A DNA stretch of 64,000 nt, taken from Niastella vici. Its GTDB lineage: Bacteria > Bacteroidota > Bacteroidia > Chitinophagales > Chitinophagaceae. This document shows, piece after piece, positions 1-8,885 of the stretch. Position numbers and translations under genes: made by a program. Below the pieces are notes generated by a model, which ran no database searches, was not told where the DNA came from, and saw nothing but the letters and a program-made list of their open reading frames with translations. Position 1 is the first letter of the stretch, and the number at the start of each line of letters is the position of its first letter. Where the stretch lies: assembly GCF_002077945.1 (NCBI RefSeq), contig NZ_LVYD01000001.1, positions 496,001-560,000 of the forward strand. Reading direction: 5' to 3'.

Positions 1-275
1 GAATATTCAAAGGGTGAATTGCCGTATTCGAGTCCTTCGGCCACTTTGCCGTCGCGTTCACCGGCAGTGATCGCGTCAATGTTCTTTCCCAGTTCAATGC
101 ATTTGGCTACACTGTCAACCGGGATAATGCATTTGGCCCCGTTGTATAACGCAGTAGCAATGGTTGAAGTGGCGCGGAAAACATCAATGATGACTACAAT
201 GGTATTGTTAATATCGTAAAGATCAAGTAACGCAGGAGACGGAGATGTGTACAGAGTCGGTTTATTATTTGACAT
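1..275 (-). CDS. comB: 2-phosphosulfolactate phosphatase, partial (ComB family)
   Basis: Reading the minus strand from the ATG at 275 gives about 91 residues that run off the left edge. Seen: VVIIDVFRATSTIATAL near the start and a GERDGK...YGNSP stretch, the hallmark of the ComB family. Known: ComB removes phosphate from 2-phosphosulfolactate (coenzyme M pathway in archaea); bacterial homologues are common and may serve sulfonate metabolism. The C-terminal part lies outside the window, so integrity cannot be judged. Product assignment is firm at family level, physiological role is not. Confidence 0.8.
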   Translation of the reverse strand, partial: MSNNKPTLYTSPSPALLDLYDINNTIVVIIDVFRATSTIATALYNGAKCIIPVDSVAKCIELGKNIDAITAGERDGKVAEGLEYGNSPFEY

Positions 276-366
276 ATTTCTAATAAACCGCAAAAGTAAT
301 TAAATCAGTCGGCAATGGCCAATAGACAATTGATAATTCCTTCCTATTTTTTGCCTTGAATTTTAC

Positions 367-849
367 CTATTGTTTATTGTCCAGAACATGCTTCCACTTA
401 CTGCTTTCTGCGTATTCTTTGATCACTGTATTTCGTTGTTCTAACAGTTTTTCGAGGTAGGCCGATAAATAAAGTCCGCTGAAAAATTTTCCCAAACCGC
501 CATAAGGAGCTTCATAATAGAAAACGTCTATCATCAGTGTGCCATTCTCTATTGCCTTGAAATGATGTTCATGTTTCATTTTTTTGAAATCACCTTTTTT
601 CATTTCATCTGTAAAGGAAAAAGGTTTTTCCATGGCAGTTATCTGTACTTGCAGAACGCGGGTGCGCATCAGGTGTTTGGCTTTCCAGGTCACCGTTTCA
701 TTCAGGTTTATTAAACCCATGGTGGTGCCGGCAACTGCCTGTTCGTTATGATGGGCCATTGACTTCTTATGCAATTCGATGCTACGGCTCAGATCAAAAA
801 CCCTTTCTATGGGTGCGGCAATAAAGGTGGTCAGGTGGATAATAGGCAT
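367..849 (-). CDS. SRPBCC-fold (START/Bet v 1-like) protein
   Basis: About 160 residues. It begins MPIIHLTTFIAAPIERVFDL, the usual opening of SRPBCC cavity proteins described as cell-division-inhibitor-like or polyketide-cyclase-like, and continues with the ELHKKSM region and the alternating strands typical of the fold. A longer reading frame starts at a GTG at 897, but the ATG at 849 gives the canonical first strand, so I chose it. The family binds hydrophobic ligands; no ligand can be named. It sits alone between comB and gcvT on the same strand. Confidence 0.7.
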   Translation of the reverse strand: MPIIHLTTFIAAPIERVFDLSRSIELHKKSMAHHNEQAVAGTTMGLINLNETVTWKAKHLMRTRVLQVQITAMEKPFSFTDEMKKGDFKKMKHEHHFKAIENGTLMIDVFYYEAPYGGLGKFFSGLYLSAYLEKLLEQRNTVIKEYAESSKWKHVLDNKQ

Positions 850-1148
850 ACACGGATGATCATTTAGGAATCGTTCTCCCCAAGCAGCAATAAACACGCC
901 AAGTGTACAAAAGTCTGGGGGGAAAAGGATCGGGCCGCAAAGTACAGGCGTCAGGGTTTATCACCCAACGGCACAAGGCTAAAATCCGGTCTTCGTCCCC
1001 TTATTGTACACTTTGGTTTGCCGGGGGAGCGAAGGTAAAAAAGCAAAAGGTAGAAGACCGTACAACTTCTTGGATTCCTGTTTTTTTCCATACATCCAAT
1101 TGCTGCAACAACCTTCTACCCTTCACTTTACAATTTATACCTGTATCG

Positions 1149-2234
1149 TTATACAAACGGGAACTTCACCACTTTCGCTTTCAACAGCTTGTCGCGCACC
1201 CCGATATATATTTCTGCATCCAGCGATGCATGACTAAGATCCACGTAGCCCATACCAATGGCTTTTTGCAAACTGGGCGCCTGGGTGCCCGAGGTTACAA
1301 ACCCTATTTTATTACCGGCTGCATCTTTTATATCGTAATGGTGACGGGGAATTCCTTTGTCAACCATTTCAAACCCAACCAGTTTACGGGTTACGCCAGC
1401 TGTTTTCTGGTTTTCCAGTATGGGGCGGGCGGTAAAGTCTTTGGTGAATTTGGTGATCCAGCCCAGCCCGGCTTCCAGGGGTGAAGTAGTATCGTCTATA
1501 TCGTTTCCATACAGGCAAAAACCCATTTCCAACCGCAGGGTATCTCTTGCACCGAGGCCAATCGGCTTCAGGCCCTGTGTACCGCCCTGGCTAAAAATAG
1601 CATCCCAAATTTTGTCGGCATCGCCATTCTTATCTTCAAAATAGATCTCTACACCGCCTGCGCCGGTATAACCTGTGGCGCTGATGAGCACATTGTCAAC
1701 GCCGGCAAACCTGCCTTTTGCAAACGTGTAATATTTTAAATTAAGAATATCAATATCAGTGAGAGGCTGCAGCATTTTGGTGGCATTGGGACCCTGTATG
1801 GCCAGCAAACAGGTTTTATCGGAGATGTTGTGCATCTCAACATTGCTGGTATTGTGCTTCGAGATCCAGTTCCAGTCTTTTTCAATGTTGGAAGCATTTA
1901 CCACCAGCATATACACTTTGTTCTCTTCAATACAATACACCAGCAGGTCGTCAACAATACCACCCTGGTCGTTGGGCAAACAGCTGTACTGGGCTTTGCC
2001 GGCTGTTAATTTGGAAGCATCGTTAGAGGTGACCCGTTGAATAAGATCCAACGCATGTTCTCCTTTCAGAATAAACTCGCCCATATGGCTTACGTCAAAA
2101 ATGCCGGCATTGGTGCGAACGGCCGCATGTTCGTCGTTTATGCCGCTATAAGAAATGGGCATATTGTACCCGGCAAATTCAGCCATTTTAGCCCCCAGGG
2201 CAATGTGCTTTTGCGTGAAAGGCGTGTTCTTCAT
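1149..2234 (-). CDS. gcvT: Glycine cleavage system T protein (aminomethyltransferase)
   Basis: 361 residues, normal for GcvT. Known role: transfers the methylene group from the aminomethyl-lipoyl H protein to tetrahydrofolate and releases ammonia. Seen: the N-terminal [20 protein letters not shown] block, the folate-domain [11 protein letters not shown] motif, [15 protein letters not shown], and C-terminal [21 protein letters not shown]. The track-length frame begins 30 bases upstream, but a promoter-like TATTTTTG at 2269-2262 places transcription start near 2255, so the ATG at 2234 is preferred. No gcvH or gcvP is adjacent. Confidence 0.95.
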   Translation of the reverse strand: MKNTPFTQKHIALGAKMAEFAGYNMPISYSGINDEHAAVRTNAGIFDVSHMGEFILKGEHALDLIQRVTSNDASKLTAGKAQYSCLPNDQGGIVDDLLVYCIEENKVYMLVVNASNIEKDWNWISKHNTSNVEMHNISDKTCLLAIQGPNATKMLQPLTDIDILNLKYYTFAKGRFAGVDNVLISATGYTGAGGVEIYFEDKNGDADKIWDAIFSQGGTQGLKPIGLGARDTLRLEMGFCLYGNDIDDTTSPLEAGLGWITKFTKDFTARPILENQKTAGVTRKLVGFEMVDKGIPRHHYDIKDAAGNKIGFVTSGTQAPSLQKAIGMGYVDLSHASLDAEIYIGVRDKLLKAKVVKFPFV

Positions 2235-2261
2235 ACAGTTTATGTAGTTTTTGTTTGGCCG

Positions 2262-2269
2262 CAAAAATA
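2262..2269 (-). promoter_or_regulatory. Bacteroidota -7 box of gcvT
   Basis: TATTTTTG on the minus strand matches the TAnnTTTG consensus of the Bacteroidota primary sigma factor and lies 28 bases upstream of the chosen gcvT ATG. No clear -33 TTTG was seen. No glycine-riboswitch-like fold is evident in the short leader. Confidence 0.5.
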
Positions 2270-2468
2270 GGGTTTTCAGGTTGAACGCTTAACGCCGAAG
2301 GCTTACCACCATCCTGCTTATTTCCGGCTTTGCCCTCCCTGGCCGGCTTTCGCGCTTTCGTTTTACAAAGCCCCCTGCGCTAAAACTTCAGGTCAAAACC
2401 GCCTGCGCCAAAACTCCGGCGTGCAGGCCGGTGACCAGATCAATCAACGCAAGACATATGGGTCAATG

Positions 2469-2492
2469 AAAAAGGGCCCTTAAAAGGGCCCC
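2469..2492 (-). terminator. Intrinsic terminator of the pspC operon
   Basis: On the minus strand GGGCCC-TTTTAA-GGGCCC is followed by a T run. It lies about 160 bases past the pspC stop codon. The rest of 2270-2648 shows only GC-rich imperfect repeats and no gene. Confidence 0.6.
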
Positions 2493-2648
2493 TGTTGTTC
2501 CAACTTCAACCCCGCCTGCTGCCGGCTACCGGATAAGCAGAGCGGCGGGGAGGGTTTATATAAATTTTATGTACTCATTCACTATTCACCAATGCTATTT
2601 CAAGAACCATACAAAACATCACTTAGCCGGTTGTTTGTCGTCGTTATC

Positions 2649-4844
2649 TTACACGCTTGCTGAGCTTTTAGCAGGCACAGAATCTGTTTTTTTAGCGGGT
2701 GTTTGCTTGTGGTAACGGTAGCCACCGGTAGTATCTGTTGTTGTTGATCTTTTCCTGCGCTCGCTGCGGTCACTTCTGTCTTCATCATCATTATCGCCGT
2801 CGTTATCATGATCTTTATCACCTTCCCGTTCTTTATATTCTCCTCTTTGCAATGCTTCAGGATCAAGCTTTTCAACCTGTTTGGGACCATCGGGGGTCAT
2901 GATATATTCATTACCCGATTCAACCCAGTAGGTACGGTCCCAGTTATCAGAGATATCTATACCACCGTGGCGGTTATAGCGCACATCGAACCAATTGTAT
3001 TTTGAAATGCTTTTGTCGAACGTGAATCTTTTGCCTACAGGCACCTGTAATATCAACAGAACCTGCTGCGCACGATACCGTTCATTTTTACTGATCGAAA
3101 ATCCTTTAGGCAGGTATACAACACTATCAGTTTGGGTAATAGGGAAACTGATCTTTTCAGCGGTATTTCTTGCAATTACCGGATCATTACCCCGGCTGAA
3201 CTTTACTTTCGCCAAATGAAAATCGTTGTCATTGCTTTTCACTACATCTATACGAACGGTATTAAGCAGAATGGAGTCAAGATTTTCGCCGAATAAAGGC
3301 CAGTCGTTATCCCAATCGAACCAGTCGTTGCTATAATATCTGTAATTAAACGTGCTGGTAGTAACATCGAGCAACAATTTCCCGTGTGCTGGCTGTACCA
3401 GGGCAACATTCTCTTCTAAAAAATTCCTTGATTTAAAACTGCGTAATATACTCCCGGTAAGCAATGCGGCGCAAACAATACCGATAAACCATAAAGTGCC
3501 AAATACATACCCTAAGTAATGGTTCCTGGAACGTACACCCATAATACGGCGGATGAGCCAGGTTATGAGCGCAATGACGGGAACGCCAAGGAAAAGGAAA
3601 ACACTTAACCAGGCCAGTGAGTTTTGCCAGAAACCTTCCAGCAAAAATTCCTTGAACGCCATTACCTGTACGCCACCAAAAAGCAAGGCCATCAGGACAC
3701 CAAAGAAGGCCAGTGCAACTACACCAACGATGAACAGGAAGAAAGCCTTGAACAACACGCCTATGATATGCGCAATACCGCTGCCTGCTGTTCGTGCTGT
3801 TGTGGAAGCTTCTGTGGAAAAGGTTTTAACCCGTTCACTTTGGGCGAACTGCCGGGCCTGGTTACCCATTTGCTGGGCGCTTTGCTTTACTTCATTTCCC
3901 CAGTTCTGTGCTTTAGATCTGAAACTCTCCAGGTCTTCCTTAACTGTATCACGAATAGAGTTCAGATCAACGCGCTCCCCCCGCATTTCGAGTTTTTCAG
4001 CCGCAGTAAAGGCAATGGGTACTGCAATCCACAACACGATGTATGTTACAAACAAGGTGCTTCCCAATGAGCCGGTCACTATTTTGGGACCAAGCCAGAA
4101 ATCGCCATCGCCAAACCACCAGTTAAATGGCCCTGAAAATAACCCTATAATCAGCGGTAAAGCAAAGATCAACCGGGGCACCCAGGTGTTAATGTTTAAA
4201 TAAGCAGCTAAACCAGCACACACACCGGCTATCACCTTATCATCGGAACTACGGTATAACCTTTTGGTGATGTTCGATTGAACCGATTGCGAAGGCACGG
4301 CTACCCATAAGATCAGGTATACAAGAAAGCCTGAACCACCGGTAAAAAGCAGCACTACGAAAATGATGCGCATTACCACAGGGTCAATGTGAAAGTAATT
4401 GGCCAATCCACTGCACACACCGGCGATTATTTTATCATCGGCATTCCGCACCAGCTTGCCCCGGGCGGGACCACTACTGTAAGCTGCGCCACCAGTTGAT
4501 TGCGATTGCTGCTGACCGGCACTTTGTTGTTGACCGGCTCCGGTTCCGGCCGACTGGCTACCGCCATTGGTGCCTGCCTCCGCTTCTTCAAAATCTTCGG
4601 GGCGGCCCATGCTGGCCATTACTGCCTGCACATCTTCATCGGTGATGCAGGTAGAACCTTTCTTTAACCTTTCAGAAAACAGTTCGGCAATACGGCTTTC
4701 GATATCATTGATGATCTCATCGCGCCCCTCTTCATTGGCAAAATACCTTCGAAGGCTTTCAATGTATTGCTTTAATATTTCGTAAGCAGTTTCCTCAATA
4801 GGAACCACCCTGCCCTGGAAATTTATGTTGATTACCTTTTTCAT
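2649..4844 (-). CDS. Membrane protein with two PspC domains and C-terminal extracytoplasmic domain
   Basis: 731 residues. Seen: an N-terminal ~100-residue soluble domain (MKKVININFQGR...), a Gly/Gln-rich linker, a first PspC domain around residues 130-190 (LVRNADDKIIAGVCSGLANY), a second around 195-280 (LYRSSDDKVIAGVCAGLAAY), several further membrane helices around 365-480, then a beta-rich domain and a charged low-complexity tail rich in Asp, Arg and Lys. Known: PspC proteins act in envelope-stress responses, and multi-domain PspC proteins in Bacteroidota are often co-encoded with PadR regulators, as here. It is the last gene of the minus-strand operon 5630-2649. Exact function unknown. Confidence 0.8.
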   Translation of the reverse strand: MKKVININFQGRVVPIEETAYEILKQYIESLRRYFANEEGRDEIINDIESRIAELFSERLKKGSTCITDEDVQAVMASMGRPEDFEEAEAGTNGGSQSAGTGAGQQQSAGQQQSQSTGGAAYSSGPARGKLVRNADDKIIAGVCSGLANYFHIDPVVMRIIFVVLLFTGGSGFLVYLILWVAVPSQSVQSNITKRLYRSSDDKVIAGVCAGLAAYLNINTWVPRLIFALPLIIGLFSGPFNWWFGDGDFWLGPKIVTGSLGSTLFVTYIVLWIAVPIAFTAAEKLEMRGERVDLNSIRDTVKEDLESFRSKAQNWGNEVKQSAQQMGNQARQFAQSERVKTFSTEASTTARTAGSGIAHIIGVLFKAFFLFIVGVVALAFFGVLMALLFGGVQVMAFKEFLLEGFWQNSLAWLSVFLFLGVPVIALITWLIRRIMGVRSRNHYLGYVFGTLWFIGIVCAALLTGSILRSFKSRNFLEENVALVQPAHGKLLLDVTTSTFNYRYYSNDWFDWDNDWPLFGENLDSILLNTVRIDVVKSNDNDFHLAKVKFSRGNDPVIARNTAEKISFPITQTDSVVYLPKGFSISKNERYRAQQVLLILQVPVGKRFTFDKSISKYNWFDVRYNRHGGIDISDNWDRTYWVESGNEYIMTPDGPKQVEKLDPEALQRGEYKEREGDKDHDNDGDNDDEDRSDRSERRKRSTTTDTTGGYRYHKQTPAKKTDSVPAKSSASV

Positions 4845-4870
4845 GGTGAATAGTGTTTGTTGGTTGAAGT

Positions 4871-5287
4871 TTAGTTGTTGGGTTGGGTTGTTTCGGTTGG
4901 ATAGGATGAATTCTCTACTGTGTTATTACTACCTGTACTAGCCGATGATATCAGCGACTCGCGCTTACTGGCCAGTGTGTTCACTGCATTGGCCAGCTCG
5001 TTCCAGGTAGTTTCCAGTTCTTTAAAAAACTCTTCGCCTTTGGGAGTAAGCGAAAAGTACTTGCGGGGAGGGCCCGAATTACTCTCAACCCATCTGTAGG
5101 TTAACATTTCTGCATTCTTCAACCGGGTTAGTAAGGGGTAAAGGGTACCCTCCAGGATCTGGAGGTTGGCACCTCTCATTTCATCCACTATATCACTCGG
5201 GTAAGCTTCCCCGCGGCGAATGATCGAGAGAATGCAAAACTCCAGTATCCCTTTCCGCATCTGACTTTGGGTGTTCTCAATATTCAT
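4871..5287 (-). CDS. PadR-family transcriptional regulator
   Basis: 138 residues. Seen: MRKGILEFCILSIIRRGEAYPSDIV followed by ILEGTLYPLLTRLKNAEML, the PadR winged-helix signature, then PPRKYFSLTPKGEEFF, which is the wing and start of the dimerisation helix. The gene lies between a small membrane-protein gene (10-base gap) and the pspC gene (26-base gap), all one direction, so it most likely autoregulates this envelope operon. The C-terminal Ser/Thr/Asn-rich tail is nondescript. Confidence 0.9.
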   Translation of the reverse strand: MNIENTQSQMRKGILEFCILSIIRRGEAYPSDIVDEMRGANLQILEGTLYPLLTRLKNAEMLTYRWVESNSGPPRKYFSLTPKGEEFFKELETTWNELANAVNTLASKRESLISSASTGSNNTVENSSYPTETTQPNN

Positions 5288-5297
5288 GGCTATACTT

Positions 5298-5630
5298 TTA
5301 CTGAAGGCAAACCGCCTGTTTCATGTTGCTGTTAATAGAATTGTTTACTGCTGTCATGGGCTCTGTTTTTATGATCTGATATAAACCCAATAACTGGAAA
5401 ATATTTTCAAATGATTCTGCTTCGGGTTGTGCTTTGATGGTAATGGAATGATCATGCTGCACGGGGGCCATCAACACCAGGGTATCGCGATTATCTTTTT
5501 TTTCGACCTGGTAATATTGTTTTCCGCCAACGATCACCACACGGGCCGGACTGTCCTTTTGCGGTTGGTTCATTTTTGCGCCCAGGGTGAACAGGGCGAT
5601 CAAAATGGCTATAATAATTGGAATTGGCAT
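5298..5630 (-). CDS. Small single-pass membrane protein, first gene of the padR-pspC operon
   Basis: Unrecognised protein of 110 residues with an immediate hydrophobic segment (MPIPIIIAILIALFTLG) and a soluble C-terminal part. An in-frame GTG lies at 5666, but a TATATTTG promoter box at 5678-5671 puts transcription start near 5664, so the ATG at 5630 is the likelier start. Operon position suggests an envelope-stress partner of the PspC protein; this is inference only. Confidence 0.55.
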   Translation of the reverse strand: MPIPIIIAILIALFTLGAKMNQPQKDSPARVVIVGGKQYYQVEKKDNRDTLVLMAPVQHDHSITIKAQPEAESFENIFQLLGLYQIIKTEPMTAVNNSINSNMKQAVCLQ

Positions 5631-5670
5631 GGCTACTTGTGAAGCCGGGGTTTTATTCCCTTTCACAACA

Positions 5671-5702
5671 CAAATATAGGGTGGATTTTAGTACTATGCA
5701 AC
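5671..5702 (-). promoter_or_regulatory. Promoter of the padR-pspC operon
   Basis: TATATTTG at 5678-5671 matches TAnnTTTG, with GTTG at 5702-5699 about 20 bases upstream as a -33 element. It would drive all three genes. Confidence 0.5.
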
Positions 5703-6008
5703 ACACAGTACCTTTCTTTTTACGGTAATGTTCTTTCTAAACTAATCAGTTTAACCAATAAATATTGATTATCAATATCTTGAATTGATATCTTATCGAG
5801 AAAGGATTTTTAGGGATTGGATGAGTGGTTAAAAAATAAGGGTGGATGGAGGAAAATGGCAGAAAAGAAACCTGGTTTTAGCTAAAAAGAACTAAAGTCT
5901 GCAACGGCCCTCATTTAAAAACATGAAATGGTTCTAAAGAACCTTTTCAGACACATTTTAAAAATAAAGTGGTTGCCAAATTGTACCGAGGGGTCAATTA
6001 AATAATAA
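5703..6008. other. Gene-free AT-rich intergenic stretch
   Basis: I see no open frame with coding character and no repeat. The stretch separates the padR operon promoter from the 3' end of the COG3014 gene. Confidence 0.5.
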
Positions 6009-6045
6009 AGCGGATAAGGATCCTTTTAAAGGGATGCTCATCCGC
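6009..6045 (-). terminator. Hairpin downstream of the COG3014-family gene
   Basis: GCGGAT...GATCC / GGGAT...ATCCGC forms a bulged hairpin about 45 bases after the stop codon of the minus-strand gene. No long T run follows, so termination strength is uncertain. Confidence 0.4.
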
Positions 6046-6088
6046 TCATATTCTCATTTAATAAAGGATTAGCTGCTTTTGAAATTTC

Positions 6089-7510
6089 TTACCGCAGCGT
6101 GCAAACATTTTGCACCTGCAGACGGCCGTTGCCCTGAACTACCAGGTTTATTGGTTTGGTTTGCTGGTTGGCGCCACTTAAGTTAATTGTTAACTCATTA
6201 GTACCCGCCTGCAACGGTATGCGGGTATATAAAATAGTATGTGGTAAACTCTGCCAGTTACGGGTATCGGCTTTCTCGGTAACAAAACTGAAAACCTGAA
6301 TGGCCGTTGCCACCGCCTCTCTTTCGTCTTTGTCCTTCTCGCTTTTGTTGGCCCTTGCCGCCGCTTCCGCTAATTTTTTAACGGCCAGCCGGCTAAGCGT
6401 TTTGGTCATATCTTTTAAAAACCGCTCTTTCAGGGTGGCAAAAGCAATGTCATTAACGTTCTCGGCCTGCTCAAATGAATACCGGGCATTATTTAATGAA
6501 ACAGAACCCTGGGTATAAAATACAGGCTGTTCCATGTATTTGGGGAATGCAACGCGCAACGACCGTACATCTTCGACCTTAATATTATTGGTATTAAGAT
6601 TGTTGTCGAAAATAAAAGGAACGTTCACGGTTCCGGTAGCATCAGTAAAAGCAAAATTGCCGAGTCCGTTTTTAGTAAGGGAGAAGAAAAAATCCTGTTC
6701 CTGTTTTACCGGCGCCAGTCCGTTTTCCCAGAAAAGGATCAGCTCGCCACCCGCTGCCTTTGCCACCGGCTGCAGCGTGGTATTCAGCAGGGTTGAATAA
6801 TGTTGCACTTCATCCATAAAGCCATTTGCCGCCGCAGTGCGCAGCAGGTCCTGTTTCAACTGTTCGGGCAAACCAACACCATACCAGCTATTCTTATTCT
6901 TTAAAAAGAGATCTACGGCATTTCTGTACGAGATAAACGCATTGTTCATATCGCCGCTTTGCTCGTAAATGATGCCCTGCATCATCAGCGCAAATGCGTC
7001 ATCTGAATATTTGTTGGCCTTATCGCCGGTTTTTTCCTGTTGTGCATAGCTGGTGAGCGAAATTCGCCGGGCCTCTACCATGGCTTCATCGCCCTGGCCA
7101 AGCCCCAGGTAATTTAATGCCTTGTAATAATGCACCATGAACTTTTCAAAATCCTCGCCCTTGTATGTTTCCATCATGGGGTTCAGCAAAGTGCCCAGGG
7201 CTATGTCTTTGGTGCTGGTGTGCGCATCTTCAATGAACAGATCGGCTTCATTAAAGAACAGGTTACTGCTATCGTATTGCTTCAGCAAATGGGCCATTTT
7301 ACCCTTTTCAAAAAGGTACAGCAGCCTGTTGCGTTTGCGCAACAACAGTTTGTTATGATCGATGGCCAGATACGCTTTTTCATACTGGTTACTCACCACC
7401 TGGTCGTAATAAGTACCAATGCGATTATTGTAAGAGGCGCAGGAAAATAACAAGGGCACGAAACAGACTACTGCCAATGCCCTTATCATATGTTTGGATG
7501 ATAAAACCAT
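6089..7510 (-). CDS. COG3014-family lipoprotein
   Basis: About 473 residues. An N-terminal signal peptide with lipobox (VPLLFSC) is followed by YNNRIGTYYDQVVSNQYEKAY, tetratricopeptide-like helices to about residue 250, and a beta-rich C-terminal half. This matches the uncharacterised COG3014 family. ATGs exist at 7510 and 7489, and a TTG at 7531; the signal peptide begins at the 7489 ATG, so either ATG could be right. It follows the lpoB-like gene by under 60 bases, and the two probably form an outer-membrane lipoprotein operon. Confidence 0.75.
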   Translation of the reverse strand: MVLSSKHMIRALAVVCFVPLLFSCASYNNRIGTYYDQVVSNQYEKAYLAIDHNKLLLRKRNRLLYLFEKGKMAHLLKQYDSSNLFFNEADLFIEDAHTSTKDIALGTLLNPMMETYKGEDFEKFMVHYYKALNYLGLGQGDEAMVEARRISLTSYAQQEKTGDKANKYSDDAFALMMQGIIYEQSGDMNNAFISYRNAVDLFLKNKNSWYGVGLPEQLKQDLLRTAAANGFMDEVQHYSTLLNTTLQPVAKAAGGELILFWENGLAPVKQEQDFFFSLTKNGLGNFAFTDATGTVNVPFIFDNNLNTNNIKVEDVRSLRVAFPKYMEQPVFYTQGSVSLNNARYSFEQAENVNDIAFATLKERFLKDMTKTLSRLAVKKLAEAAARANKSEKDKDEREAVATAIQVFSFVTEKADTRNWQSLPHTILYTRIPLQAGTNELTINLSGANQQTKPINLVVQGNGRLQVQNVCTLR

Positions 7511-7547
7511 GCCAGTGAGAATTGCAGGCAAGCTGCAGGTGAACCAA

Positions 7548-8138
7548 TTAATTTTTCACGAATTTGGCAATCTTCTTGTCCCCTATCCATACTACTTCAT
7601 TGCTTTGAATGTTGGTAAGCTCCAGGTCAATCTGGTAGTATACCACTTTCTTACGTTTTTGTGAGTCAACGATGGAGTTGATAGAACCTTGCAGAATATA
7701 ATCAGCCCCTTGTTCAAGGCCAAACTTTTTCATGCTCGAGGTGGAAGCATTTGTTTGCTGATCGGCTTTTTCAGCACGCAGCTCATCTCTTTTTTTACCA
7801 CCCTGTACCAGACGCACTCTTCCTGATTTTATAAAGGAAGATTCTACGTCTTTTACAAAGGTTTCAGCTTCAATATGCTCATGGCTTTTATTGGTAACAA
7901 AACCAACGATCACCACGGGTCTTTGTCCGTTATGCTGTTCCTGGTGCTCACCAATCCATTTTTCTTTCAGCACCATATCGATCATTTGTTCAGCTACAAG
8001 GCGTGAATCGGTATTGTTCCAACGGCCACTGAGGTCAACCTGCTCACCTGGATCAATACGGGTTACTTTGTGCGAACAGGACGACAGGCTCATACCGGCT
8101 ACAATCAGGGCCACAACGGCCAGAGAAATTCGTTTCAT
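7548..8138 (-). CDS. lpoB: LpoB-like penicillin-binding protein activator lipoprotein
   Basis: 196 residues. A lipoprotein signal (MKRISLAVVALIVAGMSLSSC) precedes the domain recognisable by DPGEQVDLSGRWNNTDSRLVAEQMI, RPVVIVGFVTNKSHEHI and the C-terminal ELTNIQSNEVVWIGDKKIAKFVKN. Known: LpoB activates the bifunctional peptidoglycan synthase PBP1B from the outer membrane in gammaproteobacteria. Homologues paired with COG3014 proteins occur in many phyla, and the same pairing is seen here. That it activates a PBP in this organism is inference. Confidence 0.8.
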   Translation of the reverse strand: MKRISLAVVALIVAGMSLSSCSHKVTRIDPGEQVDLSGRWNNTDSRLVAEQMIDMVLKEKWIGEHQEQHNGQRPVVIVGFVTNKSHEHIEAETFVKDVESSFIKSGRVRLVQGGKKRDELRAEKADQQTNASTSSMKKFGLEQGADYILQGSINSIVDSQKRKKVVYYQIDLELTNIQSNEVVWIGDKKIAKFVKN

Positions 8139-8230
8139 CTGAATTTTTTTTATTTTAATAGGGAGTTATAGTAAGATGGATCTATTCAGCAATCCCATAG
8201 CATGCAGAACAGCTTATTTGTTGGTTTTGT

Positions 8231-8692
8231 TTAACGGGTTAACAACCAGCCAATAGTTGCGGCAGTTGCTGCCAGGGGCACCAGGTTCCAATTGTTCCAA
8301 TTCGAATGGTAGTAATTGTAATTGTGGTAAGGGTGATAGTTATACCAATAGTTACCCGAATAGCTGGGATAATATGAATAGGTTGGATAGTAAGAACCAT
8401 AGCCGTTATAATACCAGCCATATTTGGCTCTTTCCAAACGTAATTGGCGGCGGAAAGCCCTGCGCTCGTCACGGCGTGCCTGCCTGTCGGCCATCCAGTC
8501 AATGGCTTTGTAGGTTTCCTGGGGCGTAGTGCCGTGCAGTGCATTCAATGAATCGGCCATTTGAGCATATTTTGCCTGGCTGATCATATAATCAGGATTC
8601 TGGTCTGGAGCCAGTGATTGCGACATGCCCCACGTAGCTATCAACATAGCCAGTGGTAACAGCAACAAATTATAAAGTACATTTCTTTTCAT
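8231..8692 (-). CDS. Secreted small protein with Tyr/Asn-rich tail
   Basis: Unrecognised protein of about 153 residues. The start at 8692 gives a clean signal peptide (MKRNVLYNLLLLPLAMLIATWGMSQS). A basic helical segment (RQARRDERRAFRRQLRLERAKYG) follows, then about 45 residues very rich in Tyr, Asn, Ser and His, and a short hydrophobic end (LAATAATIGWLLTR). It may be a cell-surface or matrix protein. Transcribed with the lpoB pair, about 90 bases upstream. Confidence 0.6.
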   Translation of the reverse strand: MKRNVLYNLLLLPLAMLIATWGMSQSLAPDQNPDYMISQAKYAQMADSLNALHGTTPQETYKAIDWMADRQARRDERRAFRRQLRLERAKYGWYYNGYGSYYPTYSYYPSYSGNYWYNYHPYHNYNYYHSNWNNWNLVPLAATAATIGWLLTR

Positions 8693-8843
8693 ATAATCAG
8701 GATTTACTTTTAAAGTGTTATTGTTATTAACGAAAAAGATCATGCATTAATTATATATCAACATTGAAAGGCGCCTTTTGATTTGAATAATTAATGTTTC
8801 ATGAGACTAAAGTACTCAGCAATCTGTTAAGTGGGGGTTAAAT

Positions 8844-8871
8844 AAAAAGCCCCGATATACGGGGCTCTTTT
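8844..8871 (-). terminator. Intrinsic terminator of the 2OG-Fe oxygenase gene
   Basis: AGCCCCG-TATA-CGGGGCT with flanking A and T runs, 15 bases after the stop codon at 8886. Confidence 0.75.
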
Positions 8872-8885
8872 ACAATTATTTATAG

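Noticed and set aside
367-897. GTG start at 897 for the SRPBCC gene
   Set aside because: The added 16 residues do not match the family, while the ATG at 849 gives the standard first strand.
2235-2648. Glycine riboswitch near gcvT
   Set aside because: The sequence here is downstream of pspC and upstream of gcvT by only ~30 bases of leader; no paired aptamer-like fold was seen.
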